Made by a program: the position numbers and the translations under genes. From positions 1 to 20,410 of the forward strand of contig JBEKZL010000135.1 in NCBI GenBank assembly GCA_049509915.1: DNA of 20,410 bases. The letters run 5' to 3'. Positions 1 to 7,608 of this stretch are shown here, one piece after another. The notes beneath the pieces were generated by a model that saw only the letters and a list, made by a program, of their open reading frames with translations, was not told the DNA's origin and made no database searches. The DNA is from JBEKYD01 sp049509915. Lineage in GTDB: Bacteria; Acidobacteriota; Terriglobia; Bryobacterales; Bryobacteraceae. How positions within the stretch are numbered: the stretch's first letter is position 1; each line of letters opens with the position of its first letter.

Positions 1-848
1 TGGCGCAGCGCTCCCATTATGTGATCACCGATGGCGGCGATCAGCCCAACGTGGTGCCGCCCACCGCCGCCGTCTGGTATTACTTCCGCGAGGCCGACTA
101 CGACCACATCATGGACCTCTGGCAAAAGGGCGACAACATGGCCAAGGGCGCCACGCTCATGACCGATACCACCTTCACCGAGCGCCTGCTGGGCACCGCC
201 TGGCCCGGCTACTTCAACAAGCCCATCGCTCTGGCCATGTACGAGAACATCAAGAAAGTCGGTCTGCCGGCATGGTCGGAAGACGACCAGAACCTGGCCC
301 GCGGGCTGCAAAAGGAACTGAAGGTGCCGGTTCGCGGTCTTACCAGCAAAATCCCACCCATGCGCGAGCCGCGCCCGCCCCAGACCGATGATGCCGAAGA
401 GGGTATGGGGCAGGGCCAGCAACCCACCGGCGGCGGTTCCGACGATATCGGCGACGTCTCCTGGGCTGCGCCGACCATCGTCCTTCGCTATCCATCCAAC
501 ATTCCCGGCGGTCCCGGCCATAACTGGGCCAACGGCGTTTCCATGGCCACGCCCATCGCCCACAAGGGTGTCGTGGCCGGCGCCAAGGCCCAGGCCATGA
601 CCATGCTCGACATCCTGGTCCATCCCGAACTGGTGAAACAGGCCTGGGACTATTTCAACGACGTCCAGACCAAGGAGACCAAGTACAAAAGCTTCCTGCG
701 CCCCGACGACAAGCCGGCCATCTGGCTCAATACCAGGATCATGGAAACCTACCGCGACAAACGCACCGAGTCCGAGCCGCGACCGTTAGGGGCCGTGAAA
801 AAACAATTCATAGCCACCGGTGGCTGTATTTCTTCACGGCTTCTATGA
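1..848 (+). CDS. AbgB-like M20 family amidohydrolase, C-terminal part (5' end outside window)
   Basis: This is the C-terminal part of an M20-family amidohydrolase resembling AbgB (aminobenzoyl-glutamate hydrolase subunit B) and related N-acyl amino-acid amidohydrolases, which cleave an amide bond with a two-metal centre. The frame is open from the window edge (first full codon at 3) and reads AQRSHY before VITDGGDQPNVVPP, so the GTG at 21 is internal, not a start. Family-like blocks are HYVITDGGDQPNVVP, the VSWAAPTIVLRYP stretch, and PGHNWANG with a histidine that may be a metal ligand, then a helix through IAHKGVVAGAKAQAMTMLDI. A Gly/Gln-rich linker lies near 400-440. After about 770 the protein stops resembling the family: I would expect roughly 20-25 more residues with a Tyr/Asp/Pro-rich end. 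Instead the frame runs through a repeat and a palindromic insertion (786-864) and stops at 846-848. The native C-terminus therefore appears replaced. Family call is fairly sure; substrate is unknown. Confidence 0.85.
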   Translation, partial: AQRSHYVITDGGDQPNVVPPTAAVWYYFREADYDHIMDLWQKGDNMAKGATLMTDTTFTERLLGTAWPGYFNKPIALAMYENIKKVGLPAWSEDDQNLARGLQKELKVPVRGLTSKIPPMREPRPPQTDDAEEGMGQGQQPTGGGSDDIGDVSWAAPTIVLRYPSNIPGGPGHNWANGVSMATPIAHKGVVAGAKAQAMTMLDILVHPELVKQAWDYFNDVQTKETKYKSFLRPDDKPAIWLNTRIMETYRDKRTESEPRPLGAVKKQFIATGGCISSRLL

Positions 849-882
849 CTCAGTAGTATTAGGGAGCGGTTGCTTTGGCTTA
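775..882. repeat. Hairpin repeat (GCGACCG...CGGTTGC) split by an insertion
   Basis: If the 67-bp insert (792-858) and one TTAGGG copy are removed, the flanks join into a stem-loop: left arm GCGACCG (about 779-785), loop TTAGGGAG, right arm CGGTTGC (867-873). That is seven pairs with one G-T wobble, and outer AGCC/GGCT can also pair. The arms now sit on the two sides of the insert. I infer an older dispersed hairpin repeat of the kind common between genes in Acidobacteriota; only this copy occurs in the window. Confidence 0.55.
792..858. mobile_element. 67-bp palindromic insertion flanked by TTAGGG direct repeats (REP/MITE-like)
   Basis: Bases 792-840 form a long imperfect palindrome. The outer arms GCCGTGAA (792-799) and TTCACGGC (833-840) are perfectly complementary, and the core AGCCACCGGTGGCT (812-825) is a perfect palindrome. 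A non-palindromic tail follows (841-858). TTAGGG lies directly on both sides (786-791 and 859-864), as for a target-site duplication. It carries no gene and would need a transposase acting in trans. It falls within the last codons of the M20 gene and supplies that gene's stop codon. A terminator role for the hairpin is possible but there is no T-run. Confidence 0.55.
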
Positions 883-905
883 CCGCTTATTGCTGATGGC
901 TGAAA

Positions 906-928
906 GCTACCAATGGTAGCCTGGGACT
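906..928 (+). promoter_or_regulatory. Inverted repeat overlapping extended -10 of tldD
   Basis: GCTACC-AAT-GGTAGC (906-920) is a perfect 6-bp inverted repeat with a 3-bp centre. Its right arm overlaps an extended -10 candidate, TG-G-TAGCCT (914-922), whose last base is 6 bp before the ATG at 929. No Shine-Dalgarno sequence is seen. The layout fits a promoter giving a leaderless or nearly leaderless mRNA, with a possible operator over the -10. Confidence 0.35.
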
Positions 929-2359
929 ATGCAGTTCTCAGAGTCCATCTTTGCCACCCGTTTTCAGATAACCCGGCGCGACCTGGAAGCTTACCTGGCG
1001 GAAGCGTTATCGGCGGGCGGCGACTACGCCGACTTGTATTTTGAATATCAGCTCACGAGCTCCATCGGCATCGACGAATCGATGGTGAAGAGCGCGTCGC
1101 AAGGCGTTGGGATGGGCGTGGGCGTGCGGGTGATTGCCGGGGAACGCACCGGCTACGCTTATAGCGACGATCTGGCGCCGGAGAAAGTCCGCAAGGCGGC
1201 GCGCGTGGCGGCATCGATCGCCTCCGGGCCCAGCAAGGTCGAGAAGTTCGATCTGAACGAAGGCGTGCGCCACAATTTGTATCCGGTCGTGACCGCACCC
1301 ACCGAAACGGCCTTCACCGACCGCGTGGAGTTGGTAAAACGTGCCGACCGCGCCGCGCGGGCTTACGACCCACGCATCTTTCAGGTGCAGGCGGTGTACG
1401 CCGACCACCTGCGTTATGTGATGGTGGCAACCAGCGAAGGCGTTCTTACGGCCGACCGGCAGCCGCTGGCGCGCATGAGCGTCTCGGCCCTGGCGCGGCA
1501 GAATGGCGGCCGGCCGCAGCGGGGCCATGCCGGCGGCGGCGGCCGCGTCGAGTTGGATTTCTTTCTCAAGGAGAAAACCCCCGAACACTTCGCGCTGGAA
1601 GCCGCGCGGGAAGCCGTCGTCATGCTGGATGCGGTGGAAGCGCCCGCCGGCGAAACCACAGTGGTGCTGGGGCCGGGCTGGCCGGGCATCCTGCTGCACG
1701 AGGCTGTGGGTCACGGACTCGAGGCCGATTTCAACCGCAAGGGCGTTTCGGCGTTCACCGGCCTGATCGGGCAGAAAGTGGCCAGCGAACTGTGCACGGT
1801 GATCGACGACGGCACCATCCGCAGCCGCCGCGGCTCGCTCAATGTAGACGACGAGGGGCAGCCCACCGGACGCAACGTGCTGATCGAAAACGGCGTGCTG
1901 CGCGGCTACTTGCAGGACAAGCTTTCGAGCCGCCTGCTCCACACCAAATCCACCGGCAGCGGCCGGCGCGAAAGCTACGCCCACATCCCCATGCCGCGCA
2001 TGACCAACACATTTATGCTGGCCGGGGAAAGCGACCCCCAGGACATCGTGCGGTCGGTATCGAAGGGAATTTATTGCGCCAACTTCGGCGGCGGCCAGGT
2101 GGATATCACCAGCGGCAATTTTGTTTTTTCAGCCTCGGAAAGCTACCTGATCGAGGACGGCAGACTGACCCGCCCGGTGCGCAACGCCACCCTCATCGGC
2201 AACGGTCCGGAAGCGTTGAAGCACGTCAGCATGGTGGGCAACGACCTGCGCCTCGACGAAGGCATTGGCGTGTGCGGCAAGGAAGGCCAGAGCGTGCCGG
2301 TAGGTGTCGGCATCCCGACCATCAGGATCGACCACATGACCGTCGGCGGCACGGCGTAG
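929..2359 (+). CDS. tldD: TldD-type zinc metalloprotease
   Basis: TldD is the zinc-binding subunit of the TldD/PmbA (TldE) cytosolic protease, known in E. coli for microcin B17 maturation, CcdA degradation and cleavage of small unfolded peptides. The 476-residue length is normal for the family. The protein has an N-terminal alpha/beta domain with the usual ADLYFEY and GVRVIAGERTGYAYSDDL blocks. The metal motif is HEAVGHGLEADF, with H257, E258 and H262 forming HExxxH; PmbA-type subunits lack this motif, so this is the TldD side. The C-terminal half has the family's GNFVFSASESYLIEDG and GKEGQSVPVGVG stretches. There is no signal peptide. Its partner pmbA is not in the window; the next gene is an unrelated secreted amidohydrolase 84 bp on. 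The start ATG is 6 bp after an extended -10. Confidence 0.93.
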   Translation: MQFSESIFATRFQITRRDLEAYLAEALSAGGDYADLYFEYQLTSSIGIDESMVKSASQGVGMGVGVRVIAGERTGYAYSDDLAPEKVRKAARVAASIASGPSKVEKFDLNEGVRHNLYPVVTAPTETAFTDRVELVKRADRAARAYDPRIFQVQAVYADHLRYVMVATSEGVLTADRQPLARMSVSALARQNGGRPQRGHAGGGGRVELDFFLKEKTPEHFALEAAREAVVMLDAVEAPAGETTVVLGPGWPGILLHEAVGHGLEADFNRKGVSAFTGLIGQKVASELCTVIDDGTIRSRRGSLNVDDEGQPTGRNVLIENGVLRGYLQDKLSSRLLHTKSTGSGRRESYAHIPMPRMTNTFMLAGESDPQDIVRSVSKGIYCANFGGGQVDITSGNFVFSASESYLIEDGRLTRPVRNATLIGNGPEALKHVSMVGNDLRLDEGIGVCGKEGQSVPVGVGIPTIRIDHMTVGGTA

Positions 2360-2428
2360 AAGCTCTCAGCTTTCAGCCAAAACCACCACGCGAGGATCGC
2401 CGGGAAACTGCGGCTGAGGGCTGTTTTG

Positions 2429-2443
2429 TGCCACAATTTCCCT
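2429..2443 (+). promoter_or_regulatory. Extended -10 just before amidohydrolase start
   Basis: TG-C-CACAAT (2429-2437) followed by TTCCCT and the ATG at 2444. No Shine-Dalgarno sequence separates it from the start. The spacing matches the sites before 929, 6904 and 20202. Confidence 0.35.
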
Positions 2444-3937
2444 ATGCTATCGCCTAAGCTCGGGTTCGCTCTTCTATTGGCCGCCGGCATCGCATCGGCG
2501 CAGGCGCCGGTTTCGGGGAAACGGTATCACCGGCTGCTGATCCACAATGCCACGGTGGTGGACGGCAACGGCACGCCGGCGAGCGGGCCGAAAGATATCG
2601 TCGTCGAAGATAACCGCATCGCGGATGTGATCGCGCTCGACCCGGTGTCGCTGGGACGCGGCGCGCGCCAGGCCGCCCAGGCTGACGCGGTGATCGACGC
2701 CACCGGCAAGTACGTGCTGCCGGGGCTGATCGACGCACACGCCCATCTGCAGGAAGAGCGGGGCGGGAAGCCGCAGCCGATCGAATACGAGCTGGATATC
2801 TGGCTGGCCTGCGGCATCACCACCGTTCGCGACGTGGGCAGCGACACCAAACGCGCGCTGGAGCTGCGCCGGCTATCGGCGGAGGGCAAGATCGCGGCGC
2901 CGCGCCTGTTCATTTATCCCATGTTCGGCCGGCCGCGGGATGCCGCCGCCGCGCGCGCCCACGTTCGCGAGCTCAAGCAGATGGGGGCCGACGGTATCAA
3001 GATTCTGGGCATCGATCGCGACACCATGGCGGCCATGGAAGACGAAGCCCACAAGCTAGGGCTGCGCATTGCGCATCACGTGGGGGTGGAAGAGACCACC
3101 GCCTGGGACGATATCCGCTACGGCACGACCAGCATCGAACACTGGTACGGGATCCCGGACGCGGCCATCCCCGACGGCGTACAAAACTTCCCCTCCTCCT
3201 ACAACTACAACAATGAAACCGACCGCTTCCGCTATGCCGGCCACTTGTGGCGCGAGGCGGATCCGGCGCGTCTGACCAAGGTGCTGCAGGCCATGGTGGA
3301 TGCCCGCGTGGCGTGGGTGCCGACACTGGATATTTATGAGGCCAGCCGCGACCTGCAGCGGGCCCAGACGCAGCCCTGGTTTGCCGACTACCTGCATCCC
3401 GCGCTGGCGGATTATTTCCGGCCCAACCCGGCCAACCACGGTTCCTATTTCCTGGGCTGGACGTCCACAGATGAGACTTTCTGGAAGGAAAACTATCGCA
3501 TCTGGATGGCCGGGTTGCGGGAGTTCGACCGGCTGGGCGGGCTGATCGGCATGGGCGACGACGCTGGATTCATCTACCAGATGTACGGCTTCGGCCTGAT
3601 TCGCAGCATGGAACTGCACCAGGAAGCTGGTTTCCATCCGATCCGGATCGTCGAGCAGGCCACCGGCAACAATGCCCGCATTCTGGGCGAGGAAGAACGG
3701 TTGGGCCGGGTGCGCGCCGGCTGGATGGCCGACCTGATTGTGGTCAACGGCAACCCGCTTGAAAACCTGAAGGTGCTGTATCCAACCGGAGTGGATGAGA
3801 TCAGCGGCGGCCAGGCGGTGCATACCGGCGGAGTGGAATGGACGATCAAGGACGGCATCGTTTATCACGCGCCGGAGCTGCTGGGTCAGGTGAAGGAGAT
3901 GGTGGCCAAGGCGCGAACCGCGAGCGCGACAAAATAG
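2444..3937 (+). CDS. Secreted metal-dependent amidohydrolase
   Basis: This is a 497-residue member of the amidohydrolase superfamily (imidazolonepropionase/prolidase-like branch), hydrolysing C-N bonds with a TIM-barrel metal centre. I chose the ATG at 2444 because it begins a clear signal peptide (LGFALLLAAGIASAQA); the TTG at 2426 adds only six residues. After the small N-terminal beta domain (HNATVVDGNG) comes PGLIDAHAHL with metal ligands H99 and H101. Other candidate ligands are K186 in GIKI, H211/H212 in RIAHHVG, H233 in SIEHWYG, and D372/D373 in GMGDDAGF. The C-terminal LGRVRAGWMADLIVVNGNPL segment is typical of the superfamily. It acts outside the cytoplasm, probably in the periplasm. 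The substrate is unknown; related secreted enzymes act on dipeptides such as Xaa-Pro, which would suit the peptidase-rich surroundings. It converges on the TonB receptor with a 17-bp gap. Confidence 0.88.
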   Translation: MLSPKLGFALLLAAGIASAQAPVSGKRYHRLLIHNATVVDGNGTPASGPKDIVVEDNRIADVIALDPVSLGRGARQAAQADAVIDATGKYVLPGLIDAHAHLQEERGGKPQPIEYELDIWLACGITTVRDVGSDTKRALELRRLSAEGKIAAPRLFIYPMFGRPRDAAAARAHVRELKQMGADGIKILGIDRDTMAAMEDEAHKLGLRIAHHVGVEETTAWDDIRYGTTSIEHWYGIPDAAIPDGVQNFPSSYNYNNETDRFRYAGHLWREADPARLTKVLQAMVDARVAWVPTLDIYEASRDLQRAQTQPWFADYLHPALADYFRPNPANHGSYFLGWTSTDETFWKENYRIWMAGLREFDRLGGLIGMGDDAGFIYQMYGFGLIRSMELHQEAGFHPIRIVEQATGNNARILGEEERLGRVRAGWMADLIVVNGNPLENLKVLYPTGVDEISGGQAVHTGGVEWTIKDGIVYHAPELLGQVKEMVAKARTASATK

Positions 3938-3954
3938 AAGGGGGTTCACCAGCG

Positions 3955-5745
3955 CTACTGGCCCCGGATCACCCACTCCAGCCCGCCGATCACGGTTCGC
4001 CCCGGCATGGGTACGCCCTGGATTTCCTGGTAACCGGTATTGGTCAGGTTCGAAAGCTGCAGGAAAGGGTGAAGCCGTCCGCCGGTATACGCGGCCGAGA
4101 CATCCCACAGCGCATACGGGTATTGACCGCGGCGGTTCACCACGCCCAGGCGCGTGCGCAGCGCCACGCTTTTCAGGCTGCCCTGCCACGCCACTACGGC
4201 CGAATCCGTGGGGTAGTTGAAGGTGTACTTGGTCTCGCCGATGGGCACCGTGTTTTCCACTCCCAGAAGCCAGTCGTAGCGCAAATCCAGCGTCTGGCCG
4301 CGGCCCAGGCCGATGTGCAGGGCGCTTTCCACGCCAGTGAAATTCAGACTGTCGATATTCAGCGCCTGCCACGGATCCGCCGGTGACGCGCGGTAGTAAT
4401 CGATGCCGTCGCGCAGGCGCCGCTCGAATACCGTCAAATCGGCGCGCACCCGCGATGCCGGGTTCCACTCCACCCCGCTCTCGTAGCTCCATGCCCGCTC
4501 CGGCCGCAGGTTCGGATTGCCCAGATTGGCCGGATCTTCGTAGTAGAGATCGGTGTAGGTGGGCACGCGGAACGCCCGGCTCACCGAGGCGCGGAGCTTC
4601 CAGTGCGGGCTGAGCCAGTACCCTCCCGCCACCGTCGGGGTGAACTCCGCCGACCAGGTGCGATACACTTCTTCCCGCGCCGCCAGCGACAGCGAAAACC
4701 GGCGCAGCGCGCGAAAATCGAGAGCCGCATACGCCGAGCCCCGGCTGCGCGCATGAATGCCCAGGTTGTTGCTGACGATGGACTCGTGCAGCCCCTCCAC
4801 GCCATAGGCGTATGTCACGTTGCGCTTGATTTGCTTGTGCCGCCGGAATGCGGCCTGCCAGCTTTGGTCCGCGTGATGGTTGGTGTAGATCTCGGGATCG
4901 TCGCGGTAGAGGACGAACAGATCGCTATGGCGCCGGTAGGCGAAATCCACTTCCGTATCGCCGCCGAATGTCTGGCGAAAACCGGCCAACCAGGTCTTGG
5001 TATCCTCCCAGGAAGGGTACGGGCCGTAAAACTGGTCGGCGCCGAAAGGGTGGTCCATGTAGGCCAGAATCAGGTCGCTCCCGCCCCACGCGCTGGCCAG
5101 ATGGGTGGTGGAGGCAAAATCCAGGTTGCGGTAATCGCGGTCGGTGGTGAAACCGGTGGAAAAATCGCGCGCAAAGGTGAGCTGCTCGGACAGGCCGCCG
5201 AACGAATCGCCCAGCGAAACCCGCTGCTGATTGATGCCGTCGTTGCCCGCCGCGGTCCGCACTCGGATTTCCAGCCCTTCCGGAGGCGCCGTAATAATAT
5301 TGATGACGCCGCCCACCGCATCCGAACCGTATTGCGTGGAACCGGCGCCCTGCAATATCTCCACCCGGTCGATGGCGTCGAGCGGGATCGGAATATCCAT
5401 ATCGTGGTGGCCGCTCTGCGCGTCGTCCATTCGCAGCCCGTCGACCAGCACCAGGGTCTGCTCGAAGCTGCCGCCGCGGATGGAAACGTCGGTCTGGATG
5501 CCGTCCGGCGCTCTTTCCTGCAGGTCCAGAGCGGGATCCAGCTTCAATACGTCGGCCAGCGTATTGAGGACCAGTTTTTCGGTACGCACCGGCAGCGTCA
5601 CCAGGTCGCGGTCGATCTCGTCCAGCGATAACGGCTCGAACGTGCCTGTCACCACCACCGTCTCATGCCGCGGCTCCTGCGCCGCGGGTTGAGCCAGACA
5701 GAGTGATGCCTGCAGGAAAAAGAAGATGGCGATGCGGGAGTGCAA
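3955..5745 (-). CDS. TonB-dependent outer-membrane receptor, BtuB-like
   Basis: This is a 596-residue TonB-dependent outer-membrane transporter of the compact BtuB/cobalamin-receptor type. It has a signal peptide (IAIFFFLQASLCLAQPA), a likely TonB box at ETVVVTG, then a plug domain with LADVLKLDPALDL, DVSIRGGSFEQTLVLVDG, VEILQGAGSTQYGSDAVGGV and INIIT. A 22-strand-like barrel follows, with the usual PTYTDLYYEDPANLGNPNLRPE segment. The start is a TTG at 5745: the nearest ATG (5749) is in another frame and an in-frame TAA lies just upstream. TACAAT ends 5 bp before the TTG, so the start may be leaderless. No cobalamin riboswitch is visible in the 185-bp divergent gap to the HDOD gene, and no B12 genes are near. 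The substrate could be a corrinoid, a metal chelate or something else. Family call is firm; substrate is open. Confidence 0.88.
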   Translation of the reverse strand: MHSRIAIFFFLQASLCLAQPAAQEPRHETVVVTGTFEPLSLDEIDRDLVTLPVRTEKLVLNTLADVLKLDPALDLQERAPDGIQTDVSIRGGSFEQTLVLVDGLRMDDAQSGHHDMDIPIPLDAIDRVEILQGAGSTQYGSDAVGGVINIITAPPEGLEIRVRTAAGNDGINQQRVSLGDSFGGLSEQLTFARDFSTGFTTDRDYRNLDFASTTHLASAWGGSDLILAYMDHPFGADQFYGPYPSWEDTKTWLAGFRQTFGGDTEVDFAYRRHSDLFVLYRDDPEIYTNHHADQSWQAAFRRHKQIKRNVTYAYGVEGLHESIVSNNLGIHARSRGSAYAALDFRALRRFSLSLAAREEVYRTWSAEFTPTVAGGYWLSPHWKLRASVSRAFRVPTYTDLYYEDPANLGNPNLRPERAWSYESGVEWNPASRVRADLTVFERRLRDGIDYYRASPADPWQALNIDSLNFTGVESALHIGLGRGQTLDLRYDWLLGVENTVPIGETKYTFNYPTDSAVVAWQGSLKSVALRTRLGVVNRRGQYPYALWDVSAAYTGGRLHPFLQLSNLTNTGYQEIQGVPMPGRTVIGGLEWVIRGQ

Positions 5746-5750
5746 ACATT

Positions 5751-5756
5751 ATTGTA
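5751..5756 (-). promoter_or_regulatory. -10 candidate for the BtuB-like receptor
   Basis: TACAAT on the minus strand, ending 5 bp before the TTG start at 5745. No matching -35 is obvious, and no TG element precedes it. Confidence 0.3.
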
Positions 5757-5778
5757 GCGGTGATGCGGCATGGTTTCG

Positions 5779-5801
5779 CTTGGCGTTTACTAACGCCCAA
5801 G
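5779..5801. promoter_or_regulatory. Palindrome between divergent btuB-like and HDOD genes
   Basis: GGCGTT-TACT-AACGCC (5782-5797) is a perfect inverted repeat that extends to CTTG/CAAG with one bulged base. It lies in the short divergent intergenic region, 34 bp from the receptor start and about 130 bp from the HDOD start. It could be an operator for either gene or a small RNA hairpin. Confidence 0.3.
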
Positions 5802-5920
5802 CCGTCGACGACGTCTATCGCCGAGCGGAATCAATGAGTTAGAACCACGAGGAGCTGTGTCGGCGAGCCGCGGCGAAAATTACCTCTAATCTTGGAGCGA
5901 ATTCTGCCGATTAAATACCC

Positions 5921-5924
5921 GGAG
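5921..5924 (+). promoter_or_regulatory. Shine-Dalgarno site deciding the HDOD start
   Basis: GGAG followed by TGTGTA and ATG at 5931. It supports the internal ATG over the upstream TTG at 5892. Confidence 0.6.
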
Positions 5925-5930
5925 TGTGTA

Positions 5931-6773
5931 ATGCCTGAACTTCTCGCCCGTCCGCAAGCACCATGGGCCCTCCGGCTGGTGCCTCCGTTTCCTCATATCG
6001 CTCAACGTCTCCTTACCCTTGCCGGGAATGAAAACGTCAGCGCTCGTGAGCTCGGTAATATCGTTAAAATGGACCCGTCTTTCACGGCGGAGTTGCTTCG
6101 CTTTGCCAACTCCGCGCTTTTTAACCTGAGCCGGGAGGTGACCAACATCCCCCAGGCTGTCATGATGGTCGGCACAGATCGCATCAAGACCATGGCCACC
6201 CTGGTAGCGGTGAACCGCATGGTCCGCTCCTCGGTGCGGATCGCGGCACTGCGCAAAGTCTGGGTCCACAGCCTGTTTACCGCGATCATCGCGGAAGAAG
6301 TCGCCCGCATCGCCGGGCTTGATCGCGACGCCGCCTATACCACCGGCTTGCTGCACAACCTGGGCACGCTGGGGATGATGTCGGCGTATCCGGATGAATA
6401 CTCGCGCATGCTGGAGGTTTCCGACGACTTCGGATTCGATCTGCTGCAGACCGAACGGGATCTGTTCGAGATCGACCACTGCACCGCCGGCGCCTACCTG
6501 GCCCAGGATTGGAACTTCCCGGACGAAATCGCCGCCGCCATCGCGACCCATCACGACGACCTGGTTTCCGGGGAACTCAGCCTGGACAATCTCATCAGGG
6601 TGAGCTGGCGCCTGGCCGACGCGCTCGGCTATGCCGCTTTCTCGCCGGACAAGCGTTGGACCTGGGAGGAACTCATCCCCTATCTTCCCAACGCCGGATC
6701 CTCATGGCTCGGCGAGTCTCCGGAAGCCGCCAAAGCCAAGCTCGACAACCTTCTGGCCAACGCGCTCAGATAA
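5931..6773 (+). CDS. HDOD domain protein
   Basis: This 280-residue protein carries an HDOD domain, a catalytically inactive relative of HD phosphohydrolases found in bacterial signalling (motility, biofilm, c-di-GMP and stress pathways). The family pattern runs from PPFPHIAQRLLTLA (about residues 18-31) through ELGNIVKMDPSFTAELLRFANSALF to IPQAVMMVGTDRIKTMATLV. The second part has AYTTGLLHNLGTLGMM, with HN where true HD enzymes have HD, and AIATHHDD. No receiver, GGDEF or EAL domain is attached and there is no signal peptide, so it is cytosolic. I chose the ATG at 5931 because GGAG lies 6 bp upstream (5921-5924); the TTG at 5892 has no such site and adds 13 atypical residues. Its partner cannot be told from the neighbourhood. 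Confidence 0.9.
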   Translation: MPELLARPQAPWALRLVPPFPHIAQRLLTLAGNENVSARELGNIVKMDPSFTAELLRFANSALFNLSREVTNIPQAVMMVGTDRIKTMATLVAVNRMVRSSVRIAALRKVWVHSLFTAIIAEEVARIAGLDRDAAYTTGLLHNLGTLGMMSAYPDEYSRMLEVSDDFGFDLLQTERDLFEIDHCTAGAYLAQDWNFPDEIAAAIATHHDDLVSGELSLDNLIRVSWRLADALGYAAFSPDKRWTWEELIPYLPNAGSSWLGESPEAAKAKLDNLLANALR

Positions 6774-6795
6774 GCGGATCCAGCGTACGTGACCG

Positions 6796-6810
6796 GCCTC
6801 CTGAGGAGGC
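6796..6810. repeat. Perfect GCCTCC/GGAGGC hairpin after HDOD gene
   Basis: GCCTCC-TGA-GGAGGC is a perfect stem-loop 22 bp after the HDOD stop. There is no T-run, so it is a weak terminator candidate at best. It also puts GGAGG one base from a GTG at 6811, too close to serve as a ribosome site. Confidence 0.35.
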
Positions 6811-6887
6811 GTGAGCTTGCGTCGGACGCTGCCGGAAAAAATTGCCGCTACGCGCGAGCGCGCGAGCGCCTCAAGCCTCTATGGCCA

Positions 6888-6903
6888 TGGCATACTGGGG
6901 AAA
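6888..6903 (+). promoter_or_regulatory. Extended -10 just before the PPIase start
   Basis: TG-G-CATACT (6888-6896) followed by GGGGAAA and the ATG at 6904. The 7-bp spacing is close to that at 929, 2444 and 20202. Confidence 0.35.
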
Positions 6904-7536
6904 ATGAGATTTCTATGCGTTGCGGCAGCGGCCGCGTGTCTGGCGTTGAGTGGATGTTCCTCATCGGAGCCGGCCAAAGAGGCGGCGGTCCGGAGTTTCA
7001 AGGCGCCGGACGTATTCAAGATCAAGCTCGATACTTCAAAAGGTCCGGTGGTGATTGAAATTCATCGCGACTGGGCGCCGATAGGGGCGGATCATCTCTA
7101 CGACCTGGTAAAGCACGGCTACTACGACGGGGCTCGTTTCTTCCGCGTGTTGCCGGGGTTTATGGCGCAGTTCGGCATCGCCGCGGATCCGGCGGTATCC
7201 AAGAAATGGGCGGACGCTCGGATTCCCGACGACCCGGTGACGCAGCACAATACGGCGGGCATGCTGACCTACGCCAAGACCAACGAACCGAATTCGCGCT
7301 CCACCCAGCTTTTCATCAACATGGCCGATAATTCGCGGCTCGATGCGCAGGGATTCTCCCCGCTGGGTACGGTGATTTCCGGCATGGACGCGGTGATGAG
7401 CTTTTATTCCGGCTACGGGGAAGGCGCTCCGAGCGGCGCGGGACCGGACCAGCAGACGATTACCGACCAGGGGAATGTGTACCTGCAGGGCCATTTTCCC
7501 TTGCTCGATTTCATCAAAACGGCGACGGTGGAGTGA
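6904..7536 (+). CDS. Cyclophilin-type peptidyl-prolyl isomerase, lipoprotein
   Basis: This 210-residue cyclophilin catalyses cis-trans isomerisation of Xaa-Pro bonds in exported proteins. The start is the ATG at 6904, which gives a lipoprotein signal: MRFLCVAAAAACLALSGC, with lipobox LSGC and lipidated C18, then a Ser/Glu/Ala linker. Upstream GTG starts in the same frame would bury the signal and are less likely. The cyclophilin domain begins at DVFKIKLDTSKGPVVIEI. It keeps YYDGARFFRVLPGFMAQFG, with the catalytic Arg in FFRVLPGFM, then GMLTYAK, STQLFINMADN and FSPLGTVISGMDAV. It should be anchored to a membrane facing the periplasm, assisting folding of exported proteins, of which this window encodes many. 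It is monocistronic, with its own -10 candidate and a downstream terminator. Confidence 0.93.
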   Translation: MRFLCVAAAAACLALSGCSSSEPAKEAAVRSFKAPDVFKIKLDTSKGPVVIEIHRDWAPIGADHLYDLVKHGYYDGARFFRVLPGFMAQFGIAADPAVSKKWADARIPDDPVTQHNTAGMLTYAKTNEPNSRSTQLFINMADNSRLDAQGFSPLGTVISGMDAVMSFYSGYGEGAPSGAGPDQQTITDQGNVYLQGHFPLLDFIKTATVE

Positions 7537-7608
7537 TATAGTGGAGGGAGCCCCGATGTGAAGGGGACCAAGAAGTAATTCATACAGGGTCAAATTGGAT
7601 CGACGCGG

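Noticed and set aside
898..2379. Inverted GGCTGAAAGCT / AGCTTTCAGCC flanking tldD as transposon ends
   Set aside because: The match is only 11 bp of simple GCTGA-type sequence common between genes, and tldD is a core gene with no transposase or target duplication.
3056..4492. 478-codon minus-strand frame across the amidohydrolase and receptor ends
   Set aside because: It overlaps two well-supported genes in other frames and has an Arg/Pro/Ala-rich composition typical of shadow frames.
5746..5930. Cobalamin riboswitch upstream of the BtuB-like receptor
   Set aside because: The spacer is only 185 bp, shared with a divergent gene, and I find no B12-box-like core.
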